From contig NC_092577.1 of the NCBI RefSeq assembly GCF_037975245.1, forward strand, positions 36,634,898-36,698,897: a stretch of DNA of 64,000 nt. The letters run 5' to 3'. The notes under the pieces are model-generated. The model made no database searches. It had not been told where the DNA came from and saw only the letters and a list, made by a program, of their open reading frames with translations. The position numbers and the translations under genes are program-made. Below, piece by piece: positions 49,021-62,363 of the stretch (position 1 is its first letter; each line of letters starts with the position of its first letter). This DNA comes from Apostichopus japonicus (taxonomy: Eukaryota; Echinodermata; Holothuroidea; Aspidochirotida; Stichopodidae).

Positions 49021-52000
49021 TCAAAAAATGGTGTCAAAGAGGTCACTGATGCCCTCATTTTCTGCTAGTGCGAAGAGATAATCATCAACCGCTGGAGGTG
49101 AGAGAGGAACAAAGTCTTCGTGAAGAGAATGCTGGTCTTCAGTTAGCAGGAGATTTCTCTCTAAGGTAGCTAGGTCATCGTCTTCTAGCGTGTTCACTTT
49201 CATGGCCCGGTCATTTTCTGTGATTCGGAGGGAAAAGAAAATATACATAAAATGTCTTTATGTTTACATTATAAGCTTTGACGTGTGTTTTTGAAAGAAT
49301 TGCAATCTATCAAAATGAAAAGACAAAAAATTATAAAATCAGCAGTTTTCAACCCACAGGTCTTTCTTTGAGATTTAAAGGTTGGTAGCCCATTCAGGAC
49401 ACAATATTACTGTAGGCTATACCCTACTCCCCCCTTCAGGCCGCAATTCCAAGATGCAGTATTAAACCCTTTTCCCCTCCAGGCAGCCATTTCAGAGTGC
49501 AGTATTACACCCTATTCCCCTGCAGGCAGTCGTTTCAGGACGCAGTATTAAACCATGCTCCCCACCCCCTCCAGGCAGCCGTTTCAGGACAGTGTTGCAC
49601 CCTATTCCCCTCCAGGCCGCCATTGCAAGACGCAGTATTGCACCCTACTCCCTCCTTCAGGCCGCCATTCCAAGACGCATTATTACACCCTACTCCGCCC
49701 ACCAGGCCGCCATTCCAAGATGCAGTATTACACCCTACTCCCCCCTCCAGGCCGCCATTCCAAGACACAGTATTACAAACAAACTAAGTCACAGATGTTC
49801 AAGACTGACATAACATTTCTTAGATGAAAACGACACAAACTTTGCCTTAGAGCTTAATTCAAATTTATTGTATCGCAAAGATCTGGCTGTTAAAGGGTTA
49901 TGGGCTACAAATGTTGCAATGACTTAGTTTGAAGGAGATGTTGACCTTTGAATGAGAAGTTGACCTTTGCAGGAAAATTTCAAATGGTGCACCTCAGTTT
50001 TGATAAAATAAATCTTGTTAGATTTGTGGATGAAATTATTTACTATTGAGAATTTTTAAGTCTATATGACACATTGTACTGTATATAAGATATTACAGTC
50101 TTACCTTTTGGGGGAGAAGAGCCCTCTGAACTGGGAGAACTGTCACCTTCCTTTCTGCACTCCTCAGGACACAGATAGACCTCTATTTGACCTCTTGAAC
50201 TCTTGAGCCAAATTTGTATACCCTGTTGGACAGATAATTAATACAAATCCAGCATGACAAAACCATAGGTTAGCAACTTGGCATGATATTTCAATATATT
50301 AAAATCTTCTGTCACCACTCTTGGTTGATCTCATCTGGTAAAACAACAATTTTAGTCACAAATCACTCCAGTGGGAAAAGCAACCTACATATTCAGATTT
50401 CTCCAGGTAGACAACATTATTTAAACTGGTTAAATCTTGACCAGCAATGTTCTAAAGCCAACATGACTTACACTGCCAAAATCTTGACCAGCCATATTCT
50501 AAAGCCAACATGACTTACACTGCCAAAATCATAGCCAGCCATATTCTAAAGCCAACATGACTTACACTGGTAAAATCTTGACCAGCCATATTCTAAAGCC
50601 AACATGACTTACACTGGTAAAATCTTGACCAGCCATATTCTAAAGCCAACATGACCTACACAGGCAAAATCTTGACCAGCCATATTCTAAAGCCAACATG
50701 ACTTACACTGGTAAAATCTTGACCAGCCATGATCTAAAGCCAACATGACTTAAACTGGTAAAATCTTGACCAGCCATATTCTAAAGCCAACATGACTTAC
50801 ACTGGTAAAATCTTGACCAGCCATATTTTAAGCCAACATGACTTACACTGGTAAAATCTTGACCAGCCATATTCTAAAGCAACCATGACTTACACTGGTA
50901 AAATCTTGACCAGCCATATTCTAAAGCCAACATGACTTACACTGCCAAAATCTTGACCAGCCATATTCTAAAGCCAACATGACTTACACAGACAAAATCT
51001 TGACCAGCCATATTCTAAAGCCAATATGACTTACACTGGCAAAATCTTGACCAGCCATATTCTAAAAGCCAACATGACTTACACTGGTAAAATCTTGACC
51101 AGCCATATTCTTAAGCAGGGTTGTCCAACCTTTTGCAGAGGAGGGCCACATGGAATGATTATGATGAAGGAGGGGGCCGCATGAACCCTACGCTCGATTT
51201 TTTGCGCGAAGCCCAAGGCAACAAAATGTGAGCACTACGCGCGGAGCGCACTGATTTATTTCCCTTCCTGATAAAACAGATGAATAAAGTCCAGCCGGCA
51301 CCCCCCCTCCCCCTCCGCTGAGAGAGTGTCACACAAACTGACCAGTATGCAGTTTTTTTGGACCCAGAAGGTTCGAATGATTGATTATATAGCTTCAAAT
51401 TGTTATCAATAAATCTGCTCACTAAATTTCACACCGTAGAGCATCTCTGGCGGGACGGACGCAACCCTGCCGCGGGCCAGACTGTGGCCCGCAGGCCGTA
51501 GGTTGGACAACCATGTTCTAAAGCCAACATGACTTACACTGGTAAAATCTTGACCAACCATATTCTAAAGCCAACATGATTTACACGAGCAAAGTCTTGA
51601 CCAGCCATATTCTAAAGCACACACACATTGCTTCACCATCCAGGATTTTCCACTTAATGGTGTTGATTTGAGATGTGATCTCTCAGCAGTGTGTTGCTGG
51701 CTTTAAATCACTAACAACACTGCTGTTGTAATCTGACCATCAAACCTGAACATGCAGACATATAAAGTGATATAAAACAACTTACCTCTCTTGGATCTGG
51801 AACCTCTAACTTTGTCTCTGGTGGCGCCTTTATTGCAATCACTGTTTGGTCTTCAAAACTTTTAATACTTCTAATATCGTGGTAAGTCACATATGCATAC
51901 GTGAGTGTATCGTTAAGGAAACTTACTACCCAGTATGGAAGCAGACACTGACTAGTTTAGCAACAAATTCTCAATTGTAAAGGTTTTTTATCAAATTTAC

Positions 52001-55000
52001 AAAGTATTGATTGAAATATGATAACAGTTGATCAAAGAATGCAATCCTTTTGCAGTTTATCTTTCTTTCTAACTTCAAGAGAGTTACTGTACAGTAAGTT
52101 ACCAGCAGAGCACTCTATTCAGTTCTGTCAACCAGACACTAAACTTATAATATTCTTAAATATTGAATGAAAGCTTGTGTGACATTAACACCCCTTCACC
52201 ATTGCCTCAAACCATTAATCTTGCAGAATGCCATCTCCAACTCAGGAGTTCACAACATCTCAGTAAAGTTGTATGAGTTTACAATGAATCGCAAACATTC
52301 AGTGATACAATGTACAGTAGAACTAACCTGAACACAACCAATTTGTCAACACTTTCTGACTTTGTTGAAAAGTTGTGTGGCTATTTCAGCACAGTTGAAA
52401 CCATGGATAGTATCACACATTTTTAAATTATGGAAATTTGTTTAAAAAAATACAAAATACAATGCATATCAAACCAGGGAATAATTATCTGGTATCACAA
52501 AGCAACTTGATAGAAAATGGAAGAATTGTTTGTCACTGGTGTGTGAATTTCATTTAAGAAAAGGATATCTCTTATTCCCAGGATCTTCTGTAAGCATTTT
52601 AAGCTGTAACGATGCGTTTCTAATTAGCTCGTCTAATCTATTTTCTTGAAGATCTAGGTCAGCAACATCTGGAAAGAGAAATAAGCAGATATTCAGTCAT
52701 TGTTTAATTCGTGTCTTGCATTTACCATTTGCTGAAGTATTTATTGTAAGCAATCGTTTCATTGTCATTATTACTCAAAGCATCCACGATTTTAATCATT
52801 GGTGGAAAACTGCCATGCACTTCTAACATATACAGTATGTTAGAGCGTTTCTGTTCCCTTTTGAATATAGTGTTCTCATGCACAATCCCATCCCATTTAA
52901 ATTAAATAAAAAATTGTGTTAAACATACTGTACGTATATTACCTAATTTTGTTAGGACTAAACTACCCCTTTAATCCTAACTATGAAGATACAGTTTGCC
53001 TATCCAAATCCAAACTACTTGATAAGTTGATAACAAAACACCACTTCTTTAATTAATTTGATACCACAAGTTATGTTTATCTACCGAAATTCAAAACAAA
53101 AAAAAAAGACTGAAATACTTGGCTTGAGTGAAGGACACATTGACATGAACCACTAAACCTGAGATACATCGTCCAACAACTGTTTGTAATTTGTCATTAA
53201 CTTAGTATCCATTCATCTATGCAGTTGTTTATTACATTGATTAACCCTTTTTGTTTTAAAGGTTTCTTCTGACAGAAAATAAATTGGTATCTCAGTCAAA
53301 CTAACCGTCTGTCTTTAAGTCTGTTTTATTGAGAGGATTCATGATAAATTAATCACTCAATCGTAAATGAGATGTTGTATGAAGTCAATTCATATTCAAT
53401 TATATCAAATACAGCATTATTAGGTCTGCTTATTATCCCTCAAACAAGACGGCTGAGAACAACTGCTTGTAAATTTGGTTGGCAGAGATAAAACAGGTAC
53501 GGTATACCTCTAGAGAGGAAGATAATTGAATATTGGGACGAGGGGTAATAATACAAGCTGGCCCATTAACGCTAAACAGATGGATATCATGCAATCTTCT
53601 GAGGAGAGTATGTTTATACTGTTGGCTTGATTAACAACAAATAATAAAATAACTTTTAACTTACATCGTTAGTTTTACTAATTTAACAATTATTTAAAGA
53701 CACTGGGTCTGTTTGATTGGCTGTCATGGAGGTATAAATATTGCTTAAGTTTAAGACAACCCAGTTTATCAAGGGAGGTCTCTGCTAAAAGGTGAATTAC
53801 CTAAGTTACACTACTGGTACAAGTAAGCTGATCAATGCAAAGTCTGTGAGAATTTGGCAGAAAAACATTTTGAAAATGAAAGGCCATCATCCAGGGCTAA
53901 ATGCATGTAGGAGAAGATATAAGTACCTGAATGCAGATTGACAGCTTCTGCACTGATGGAGTTGCCAGAGAAGTCTTGGGCCGACACACAACTACTTGCA
54001 CCTCTGCAAGAAAACAGCAAAAACATTGCATTCAGTTCTGATCCAACTTTTTGCTGAATTGTGGTAAGCACATGAGGCTCTTTGATATCAATTTTAGACT
54101 TTAGTCATACAGTATATGATGGAACATGATATCTCATATGTGGAGACCATATTATTATTTTTTATTCCATAAAAAAGTTGCTACTACTCACTTCCATTCA
54201 ATGTTGTTTTTATGTCGTTTAGAGATGAGCTTGATTCCTTCTAATACGTTTGTTATGTCGTAGATTCTCCTCTTTTGAACACTGAGTTGCTCGGCTGCCT
54301 GGTTCAAGTCTAACACACCGTCAGGTGCTGCTCGTAGTAAGCTGACGAAGCGTTTTGTTAACAGACCTAGCGACGTCTCATACCTGGATTTCTCTAATGG
54401 TGATTTAGCGGCTGGTGGTGTGAAAGTAAAATTACATTATTTTAGGATGAAAAGTAGCATATTTGACAAAATTTAAATATACTAAATACCTTAATGTGTC
54501 CATATGATAATTGTGAACAATAACTAACTGTACAGTGCAGAGGTTAATGCAGGTAACAAAAGTAGTTTCCAAATTTTGTGAAGTAGTTTTGAAATGCTCT
54601 GAGGTTTGTCTTTAATATGTGGTTCCTGCGTACATCTTTGGAGTTCTATTACAGTTTCATCATTTTCATAGTATGATTCTACAGGATACACTATTCCATC
54701 AAGTGTCCATAAGGGATTCTCCCTTACAAAGCTTGTTGCTACTTTTTGTCACAGTATCACTGTACCCAAGGCTTTAGCTAGTTGTTAGCTAGACATCCTA
54801 ACAAATCAACATTATTTTGTAATGTACTTAAAAGACAATTCTGAAATGGGAGGCAGAATTATCTTCTTTGAAAAAATTACAACCAGCCAACATTTTGCAT
54901 AAGTAGGAAACCTCTACCCTTATAAACTGTACTCCCTGTATGCCACAGTTGCTATGCAAAAGATCCACAATTTTCCGAGGGACCACCAATCCCTGTGACC

Positions 55001-57678
55001 TAGTTTTTGATAGATGTAGTGAAGATCCCAGTGGGCCCAGTCTAATACTTGACCCCAGATACCAAACACCGATGCTTTCTGCTAACGACTGGTGCTCGTT
55101 TAGATAAGAGCAACATAATTTTTCTGAGATTGGTTACATTTTTTGAGGCTGGACAGTACTTTTCGTGGACTGCCGCTCACTGTCTACTGCCAGGTGGGAA
55201 AAACGCTACATGTTCATTTTTCTCGACTGACACAACTTAAAACTGTCAAAATCATGATCAGTACAACTTTAAGGTGGTCAAGTTTGATAATGTTGTGATT
55301 AGCTTGATATCAGCCTGATGCTGATTGGGTACATTCCTCTGTTAATCAGACAAAATTAAGCTACCTTTAGGACTATTTCGTACAACTTTCTTTCTCTGCT
55401 TTGGAGGACTTGGCGTTTTAAAGTCCAAAACGTTTTCACTATTTCTGCCCCTGGAGGGATTTACATCCATGTGGAGTTTCCGTTTGGCCTGAAAATGAAA
55501 AGATGACAAATAGATTCATTGGTCAAAGCAATACCGACATGTCAAAGAGCTATGGTCTTCAGGTACTAACACATGTGTTCAATGGTTTTTTTGTGCTGGA
55601 ACTTGCATTTTTTTTTCTAATAAATCGTGTAGACAGTTTAAAATAAATTAGTAAGGCAAAATACATGTTTGTAGTTTTGTGGAAGGAAAAGGAAGTTTCA
55701 TAAATGATAAATAGGTAGTGAGGTTTACCTACAGTGTGTCCATACCAATGCAGGGATGAAGATAACAGAATAACCAGGTAAAAATTTTGTTTAGCAGCTT
55801 TTGAGGCTCTGAATTTATTTGCTTATAAATACTGTACTGTCTGATACTGCTCCAACTCCCATGGTGAAGTTGATTTTGTAGTTGATTCTGTGCCTCCTAG
55901 ACCCTGTCACCACTGCTACTGCACCTCCAGAACAGAGACTCAGAGTATAAAGTACTGTATGTCATATAATTTAGTAATGAACAACTGTTGTACGGTCTAG
56001 CGACAAACTCCTTTCGCGTTCCATACGCATATGTTGCCATAGTAGCACCATACCATGCATGTGATACTTGATCTTTTACGAAGCACTGTTATGGGTATAA
56101 TGGTATAATAATGACTCAGATCGTATCTCGAAAAGGTTGGGGGTTCGTGGACAACTGAAATCCACAGGGGGTTAGTGGGGGATAAAGTTAGGGAAACCCT
56201 AGTTTATAGGCTCTATCCACCCAAGAGTGCCAGCTCAGTGGACTGTCATTTTTATGAAAACTCCCACCAAACTATAATTGAGTCGATCTCAAAAGGACTA
56301 ACTGCTACAGTACACTGAGAGCTAACTTCCTCGTTTCAAGTGTTTTCTATACGTACATTTGTCCAGGGTATTCTTACCTAGTTATACCTAGAGAATGTAA
56401 CAAATACACTGCTGGACTGTGTAGCCTACAGAAGGAAGTTAGTAAGCTATGAACAGAAGGCCTACGTGCTTTAATGATAATAAAAAACACAGTGGTGCAA
56501 TGAATTTGAAAACATACAGACGATTCCCAGGTTAGCCTAAATATTCCTAGCCCAACATCAACTCCAGCAAGTTCCAATGTGGTCAGTAGTACTAGGCTAG
56601 AAGTAGAAGATACATTATTGGCAATTCTGAAGTAAGCTTATCAAGGCCATGACACATGCAGTAGGCCAAGGCCAAGTACTGTACAGTAGGCCAAGGAGTA
56701 GGAGCTGTGGGGCCATACTCCATAGCCACCCCAGTAATCCATGACAGGATGAGGTCACGCAGGCATGGGTGCTATCATACATATTTTAAAGCTGAAAACA
56801 TCACTGAAAGTTAGTCAGACCCCCGCCTCCAACCTCCCCCCCCCTGACCCATTTCCAACTTGTCAGGGTCTCTGACCTGACTGAACCAAGGCCTACTAGT
56901 ACTGGCTGCAATATTTGTGTTATTCTTAGGCGCAATATATATTTTAAGACCCGTAACTGTACTGTAGCACAACTTTGGGCTAACAATAATAACAAGAACC
57001 AGGACTTATCCTAGCAGAATATCAGAGATCATTTTTTGCCCTTGTGGCTATAGCCTAGGCCAGTTTTTATTATTTAAACAATAATGGGCAAACTCATTTG
57101 GTGTAGAGCTTAACTCCTTAAGCCTAAGGCTCTCAAAAAATAAATTGAAGTAGCCTAGCCTTGGCCAGGTAGGCCAATGTCCGTTTTGAAATTATTCTCC
57201 CCCTCCCCCACACCCCATTGTCATCACAATTTGATATGACATTTCCCATGTCAGTACAGTACTAGGAGTAGGACTTCAGCCAGAACATGACTAGGTCAAG
57301 GGTAGGCCTAGCCTAGTTAGGGAACTCAGTGTAGGCCTAGGCCCTAGGGCCTAGCCTAAGTAACGTTAGGCCAAAGGGCCCTGGCCTGTCTTCGGCTAAA
57401 ACCATGGGAACACAAAAGGAAATGTTTAAAGTTACCGGTGGTCTTCCAAGAAGAGTTCTGCTTGTTTTTGTTTGAACATTTTCAGGAGTGTAACCAACAA
57501 CATCAATAACATCGAAATCTTGTTCTTGGGGCTGTCCGCCTGCGTATATTCTGGTCATGGCAGTCGGCAATGGAGAAGAAGCTCTTTGTGAAAGATCGAC
57601 GTCAAATATGGACGCTGACTGGGCCAAAGCGAACTGACTTTCCAAAGTAAAGCTGCCATGCTGAAATTCTTTTTCCAT
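49021..57678 (-). CDS. E2F: E2F transcription factor, E2F1/2/3 subfamily (8 exons, 397 aa)
   Basis: Exons: 57678-57436, 55488-55365, 54411-54192, 54003-53927, 52668-52569, 51900-51786, 50222-50105, 49217-49021; total 1194 nt. It binds TTTSSCGC sites with a DP partner and drives G1/S genes in the nucleus. Domains: a cyclin A/CDK2 RxL motif, AKRKL (82-86); winged-helix DNA-binding domain, about 131-196, with [23 protein letters not shown] and the [13 protein letters not shown] element; leucine-rich and marked-box dimer regions, about 222-325 ([45 protein letters not shown]); and a C-terminal pocket-protein (RB) binding motif, [17 protein letters not shown] (378-394). RxL plus RB motif place it with activator E2Fs. 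Start: M at 57678; an in-frame ATG 69 nt upstream is less likely. Intron 5 is U12-type AT-AC. Introns 6 and 7 hold tandem arrays. Confidence 0.95.
49395..49785. repeat. 45-bp tandem repeat in E2F intron 7
   Basis: About eight imperfect units: CAGGCCGCCATTCCAAGACG, CAGTATTACACCCTACTCCC, CCCTC. It lies between the exons ending at 50105 and starting at 49217. All three plus-strand frames are partly open, which is an artefact. Confidence 0.93.
50440..51622. repeat. 47-bp tandem repeat in E2F intron 6
   Basis: About 16 units of AAATCTTGACCAGCCATATT, CTAAAGCCAACATGACTTAC, ACTGGTA. Variants change CTGGTA to CTGCCA or CAGACA. The array is split at 51116-51515 by a hAT-like element and resumes for two more units. 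Confidence 0.96.
51116..51515. mobile_element. hAT-like MITE (400 bp) inside the 47-bp array
   Basis: Left end CAGGGTTGTCCAACCT; right end read inward CATGGTTGTCCAACCT: a 16-bp inverted repeat with one mismatch. The flanks TTCTTAAG (51108-51115) and TTCTAAAG (51516-51523) form an 8-bp duplication with one change, and in the undisturbed array this site is a single TTCTAAAG. GGCCCGC and GGGCC words near the ends are common in hAT non-autonomous elements. No transposase is encoded. Confidence 0.78.
51901..52568 (-). other. U12-type AT-AC intron in E2F
   Basis: The exon ends AATAAGAG and the intron starts ATATCCTTTTC, matching the minor-spliceosome donor ATATCCTT. Near the 3' end is TTCCTTAAC (51920-51912), the U12 branch-site consensus, and the intron ends in AC at 51902-51901, about 12 nt after the branch adenosine. 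There is no usable GT at the donor or AG near the acceptor. The join restores the conserved reading [11 protein letters not shown]. Length 668 bp. E2F genes are established hosts of minor introns in vertebrates. Confidence 0.93.
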
Positions 57679-58098
57679 CTTATATTGATGTTTAATGTAA
57701 TACCACCACAAGTTCTTACGAAAATATCCGAACAGTAGACCCCACAAGCCTTAGTTTCAGACTGTCACTGTGGAAATGCTACTGTGAACTGAATACGACC
57801 CGTACAGTACACAACAAATAGAGCCAATCATCAGTAACCACAAAGGCGATTGAAGGACGCAAACTGAAGCTCAAATTATCTTCAATTATCAGCTTTGCAT
57901 TTTACTATACAGTCGAAATAAGCCTCGAAATAAACCTCCTGGTGATTTAGCTTCTCAAAGAATCGAAAACACAAGCACGATGATTCTAAACGTGCAAGAA
58001 ATTAGAAGATGGAAAAACTATAGGAGCTTGAGTCCTCTGGGGGTGACTCTTGTGAACTTCGGGACTTCGGCTTGTAGCAACCTATAAAATTCAAGTAG
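57679..58098. other. E2F 5' untranslated region and proximal promoter
   Basis: This is upstream of the chosen E2F start codon on the minus strand. An in-frame ATG at 57747 would extend the protein by 23 residues that do not resemble E2F. No clear TATA box was identified. No other gene was seen. Confidence 0.45.
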
Positions 58099-58147
58099 TG
58101 GCGCGAATTATACTTGGCGCTGTGTATATCATGTGACCTTTTCGCGC
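58099..58147. promoter_or_regulatory. Cluster of E2F-like sites upstream of E2F
   Basis: Within 49 bp are TGGCGCGAA (58099-58107), TTGGCGC (58114-58120) and TTTTCGCGC (58139-58147); the last fits TTTSSCGC exactly. A TCATGTGAC E-box-like word lies between them (58129-58137). They are about 420-470 bp upstream of the E2F start codon in DNA that is otherwise CpG-poor. Autoregulation by E2F, as known for mammalian E2F1, is a reasonable inference. Confidence 0.5.
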
Positions 58148-59099
58148 ATCGCCTGTACGAGGTCTCACATACATGTTAGCAATCCTGTCCTCTCTGAAAT
58201 TGTGTTGACAAAATTGATAGCAAAAGGCCGAATATTTTCAATAAGTACAATCTAGAATGAGCTGTACTTATACTCTCCTCTATATTCCTAGATCATCAAT
58301 TAAACTAGATAGGTTTCTGTTCATGAACATCAATTATGTTCGGGTAAATCTCGCGTTAAAGAAGAAAACCAATTGTATATTGAAGTCCGAACTCTTCGAA
58401 ATTTTTCGGACATTCACAAGGATATATAGCTACTTAACTCGCAAAGAACAAACGACTTTTACGGATTTTGCTTCAAATGAACTGGATCAACGTGCACAGG
58501 TTGGGGACTGGGGAGTTGGGGTGGGGAGTGCGCAAAACATTATTTTCACTGATCTAGGTGATGGATGAAATGAACCTTACTGGAAGGGCGTCCTGAACTC
58601 AGAGGAGAGGTCGAATTCTTCCCCGACTTTAGGGAAGTTTTACCACGGACTCATGTTGAATGTGAGGACCATGCCTGCCCACACCATGGCACTACGGCAC
58701 CGTGTATAATTACAATACTTTACGATTACACTTACATGAAAACTTGTATATACTGCAAAACCGATTAAATTTGACAAAATGTTTGGGAACAAGGAAACAA
58801 ACATTGAATATATATAGGAGATGTATGTATATATAGGTCGAAATAATGCGTTGCATAGGGTAAAAATATATGGTGGTCGAAAACATGTTGATACTATGCA
58901 AAAGTATACAACGATTCGGGTATAAACACCTCAACAAGGTAACAAAAACACTACTAACAAGACACGTACAAACACACAGTCTGGATACGCTCAAATGAAC
59001 AAGGGAACCACACACTGACTGGAAGGGAGAAGAGCACAATGAACTGAGGATAAGGACAAGGGGATTAGCTGAGAGAACTAAAGTAAATCGAACTTGGAA

Positions 59100-59100
<1 letters not shown>
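58148..59100. other. Intergenic, nothing recognised
   Basis: Short open frames here have no splice context or recognisable motif. No RNA gene or strong repeat was noticed apart from short TATA-rich patches near 58800-58870. Confidence 0.45.
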
Positions 59101-59578
<478 letters not shown>

Positions 59579-60277
59579 AATAAATATAATGATTAGAGTA
59601 CACAGTTTTCAAATAGGGGAAAATAATGGTAGTTTAATTCTTTACCAGGAAGGTATACTATAAACTCGACACCATCACCATATATGAGTAGCCATGAATA
59701 ATATCTTATGTGGATACAGGGACACATTCGATTATGTGTAAATATATACATGAAACATGGAGCCGCCTGCACTGACTGATGCAGGCCTGTTCAGAATAAC
59801 CCGACTTTTATGGTTAACTATAACGCAAGACACCATTATTCTGTTTCGGAAGATGAAATGAATAACACTTTAGTGGTTATTCTAAGCTTTAAAGTATGAT
59901 ACATCCCAGCTTGGAAACTTTGATATGTGTCTTGTGTCTGCTATATAAAGAACAAAAGAAGTTTAATATTTAACATAAATTTTCAAACAACTTTGACATT
60001 TAAAATCTATATATCAAACCCGATTTTATTTGAAAGTTGATTTTGTTTTCGATTGTCATCAAAATCACATAACTAACCTTGCATGACAAAACCTCATATA
60101 TAATAGATTGGGGAATCGTGTTATTTTATCCTTATTTCATAGATGTCACTTATCAATAATTCTGAAAAAAATTAATAGCGCTTGCTTGATTTCGTGATTC
60201 ATCATTAACTATATGACTCCAATCTCTTTAAACATTTACAACAATGCATAGTGAAAGTGAGAAGATCACAAAACACA

Positions 60278-60318
<41 letters not shown>

Positions 60319-60875
60319 TTATATAACACCGCGTATATAGTATATAATATCGTTTGTTAGGGAAAGTCAAAAGTGTCAAATTTAACCTTCCCGACGACGA
60401 TCAAGGCCACCTTGCCTATAATACATATGAAGAAATAATGAAACATCAATGATCATGATTGTGTTAACAATTTTGATCACGAGATTAATAGAAACTATTA
60501 TCACACAACTGAATGAATTTAACTTCGAATTATTTTACAGCAATCTTTATGTTTTTGTTTTATGCTGATGAAATGTCATTCATGTTTTCGCATAAACTTG
60601 TCATAGCTTGATGGCCTAGTTAATATTGATGTCATTTTCTAGGAATTAAACTCCCTCTTTCATCTCCTGCTTTAACTAAACCAACAGCGGAATTTTATAA
60701 ATAACATTTTTTAAATAAAAGTAGGCCGGTATCAAATACCTTTTTTTTGAGGCAACTGTCTGTGAGCGAAAAGTAAGAAAACAAAGCACTAAATCTTCAA
60801 GAAATTGGTGTATACTTCCCCCTTTGAAAATAGTATCGTCCATATCGGTTGGTTCAGAATTGAACCTTGAAATGG
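59579..60875. other. Intergenic, AT-rich
   Basis: It contains a second TA microsatellite at about 60281-60314. No exon, RNA gene or other repeat was recognised. Confidence 0.5.
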
Positions 60876-61325
60876 CCTAACTCTGTGACATGCGTATCAT
60901 ATGAAATGTGATTGCGACATGTGCATCTTATATTTTAGGTTATATGTGATTGTGGCATGCATTTCTTGAATTTTGAATTATATGTGTTTGTGACATGCAT
61001 GCGTATCACATATTTTATGTAATACTGTGATTGTGACATGTGTATCTTATATTTTATGATATATAGATTGTGGCATGCGTTTCTTGAATTTTGTATTATA
61101 TGTGATTCTGTGACATGCGTTTCTTCGACGTATTTTATGTTATATGTGACACTGTGCCGTGTCTTTAATATGTGATTGTGACATGCATATTGCATATTAT
61201 GTTATGTGTGATACTGTGCCATATACTAAGTCATGTGATTATGTGACATTCATATGGCCTATACTTTATGTGATTTTGTGACATGTGTATCTTATTATGT
61301 TTCACGTGATTCTGTGAAGGTGACG
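60876..61325. repeat. Degenerate repeat of TGTGATTGTGACATGC units
   Basis: Irregular repeats, about 55-65 bp apart, combine ATGTGATTGTGACATGC, GTATCTTATATTTTATG and TTATATGTGAT. The spacing drifts, so the array is old or was never regular. Confidence 0.75.
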
Positions 61326-62330
61326 TCGCTGAATTAAACTGCAATAAATGAGCCTCAGGGCAAAAACTCCAAAAACCCAATGAACTGAAGTGTTAGTTTC
61401 TACGCATATGGTTGGCAAGGTAACTACAATGATCAAGTAACCGTGTTCTTATTAACTCTTAAAATGTCATGCCTGATCAAAAATATATATTTTAAGGTAT
61501 ATGCTATACGTAGATATTTTTATGCAAGGGCGGCTAAATGAGGGAAAAGCACATATCTGTTCTTGCTTCATTCATATTTTATGCACAGTGTGTCTGTTCG
61601 TAAGCATTTAATTTGATCAAAAGACATGCAAAAGACACCGAAGAGATTTCTTTACCTCCCAAAATAGTCAGCATTTAACACATTGAAACTTGTCTAAACC
61701 ACTGTGACCATGTTAGAAACCATTGCTAAAATGACGAATATCACATTTATAATATATATGCATTACTTATCAAGAAGAATATCACATTTATAATATATAG
61801 GCAAGTATTTCATTCACGCAAATAGAAAGAAAGAATCTAACAGTTGATAACGCATGGGGTGTATTTGCCTTAGAGATAAACATGTACACCGTACCACGTT
61901 GTACAGTTATGTATATGTAGCGATACTGGAAAGGTAAAACATTGCTTGGGGTGGTGGGGGATGTCCTAATGGAGTGAAAAAAGGCACGGCTGCTCAGACC
62001 TCTATTACGTAAGTATGGTGGGTTTACTTATGCCACATTTAAGAATTTGAACGACGCATTTTACTTTATTGAATAAATATCTCTAATTTCTACATATGTT
62101 TATATATGGTAGCTTTCGATATTTGTTAATATCATGTATATATACATTTTACGTATTTTGACAAACTTTTAGAGACACTCTGGGCAATAGCTAATTGAGT
62201 ATAATGCGGCCCCCTCACAAGTACTTATTATATCGCAATCTACTTAAAGGGTGTGAAGACTCGCACACAAAGAAACGTCTCAAGCCGGTAATCTGACCTA
62301 GTTTCGAATGAGGTGTAACAGAAGTGTTAG
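61326..62330. other. Intergenic, nothing recognised
   Basis: AT-rich sequence. A 26-bp direct repeat (AATATCACATTTATAATATA plus TAT or TAG) occurs at about 61738 and 61775. No coding or RNA feature was seen. Confidence 0.45.
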
Positions 62331-62363
62331 ACCAGGGAGTTGTTATGATAACAACTCCCTGGT
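62331..62363. repeat. Perfect 33-bp palindrome
   Basis: ACCAGGGAGTTGTTAT, a single G, and then the exact reverse complement of the 16-base arm. It can form a hairpin with a nearly closed loop. No flanking tRNA, histone 3'-end box or gene gives it a clear role. Confidence 0.95.

Noticed and set aside
57679-57747. Upstream in-frame ATG for E2F (MWGLLFGYF)
   Set aside because: The extra 23 residues are aromatic and unlike an E2F N-terminus; MEKEFQHG is the more likely start, though transcript data could overturn this.
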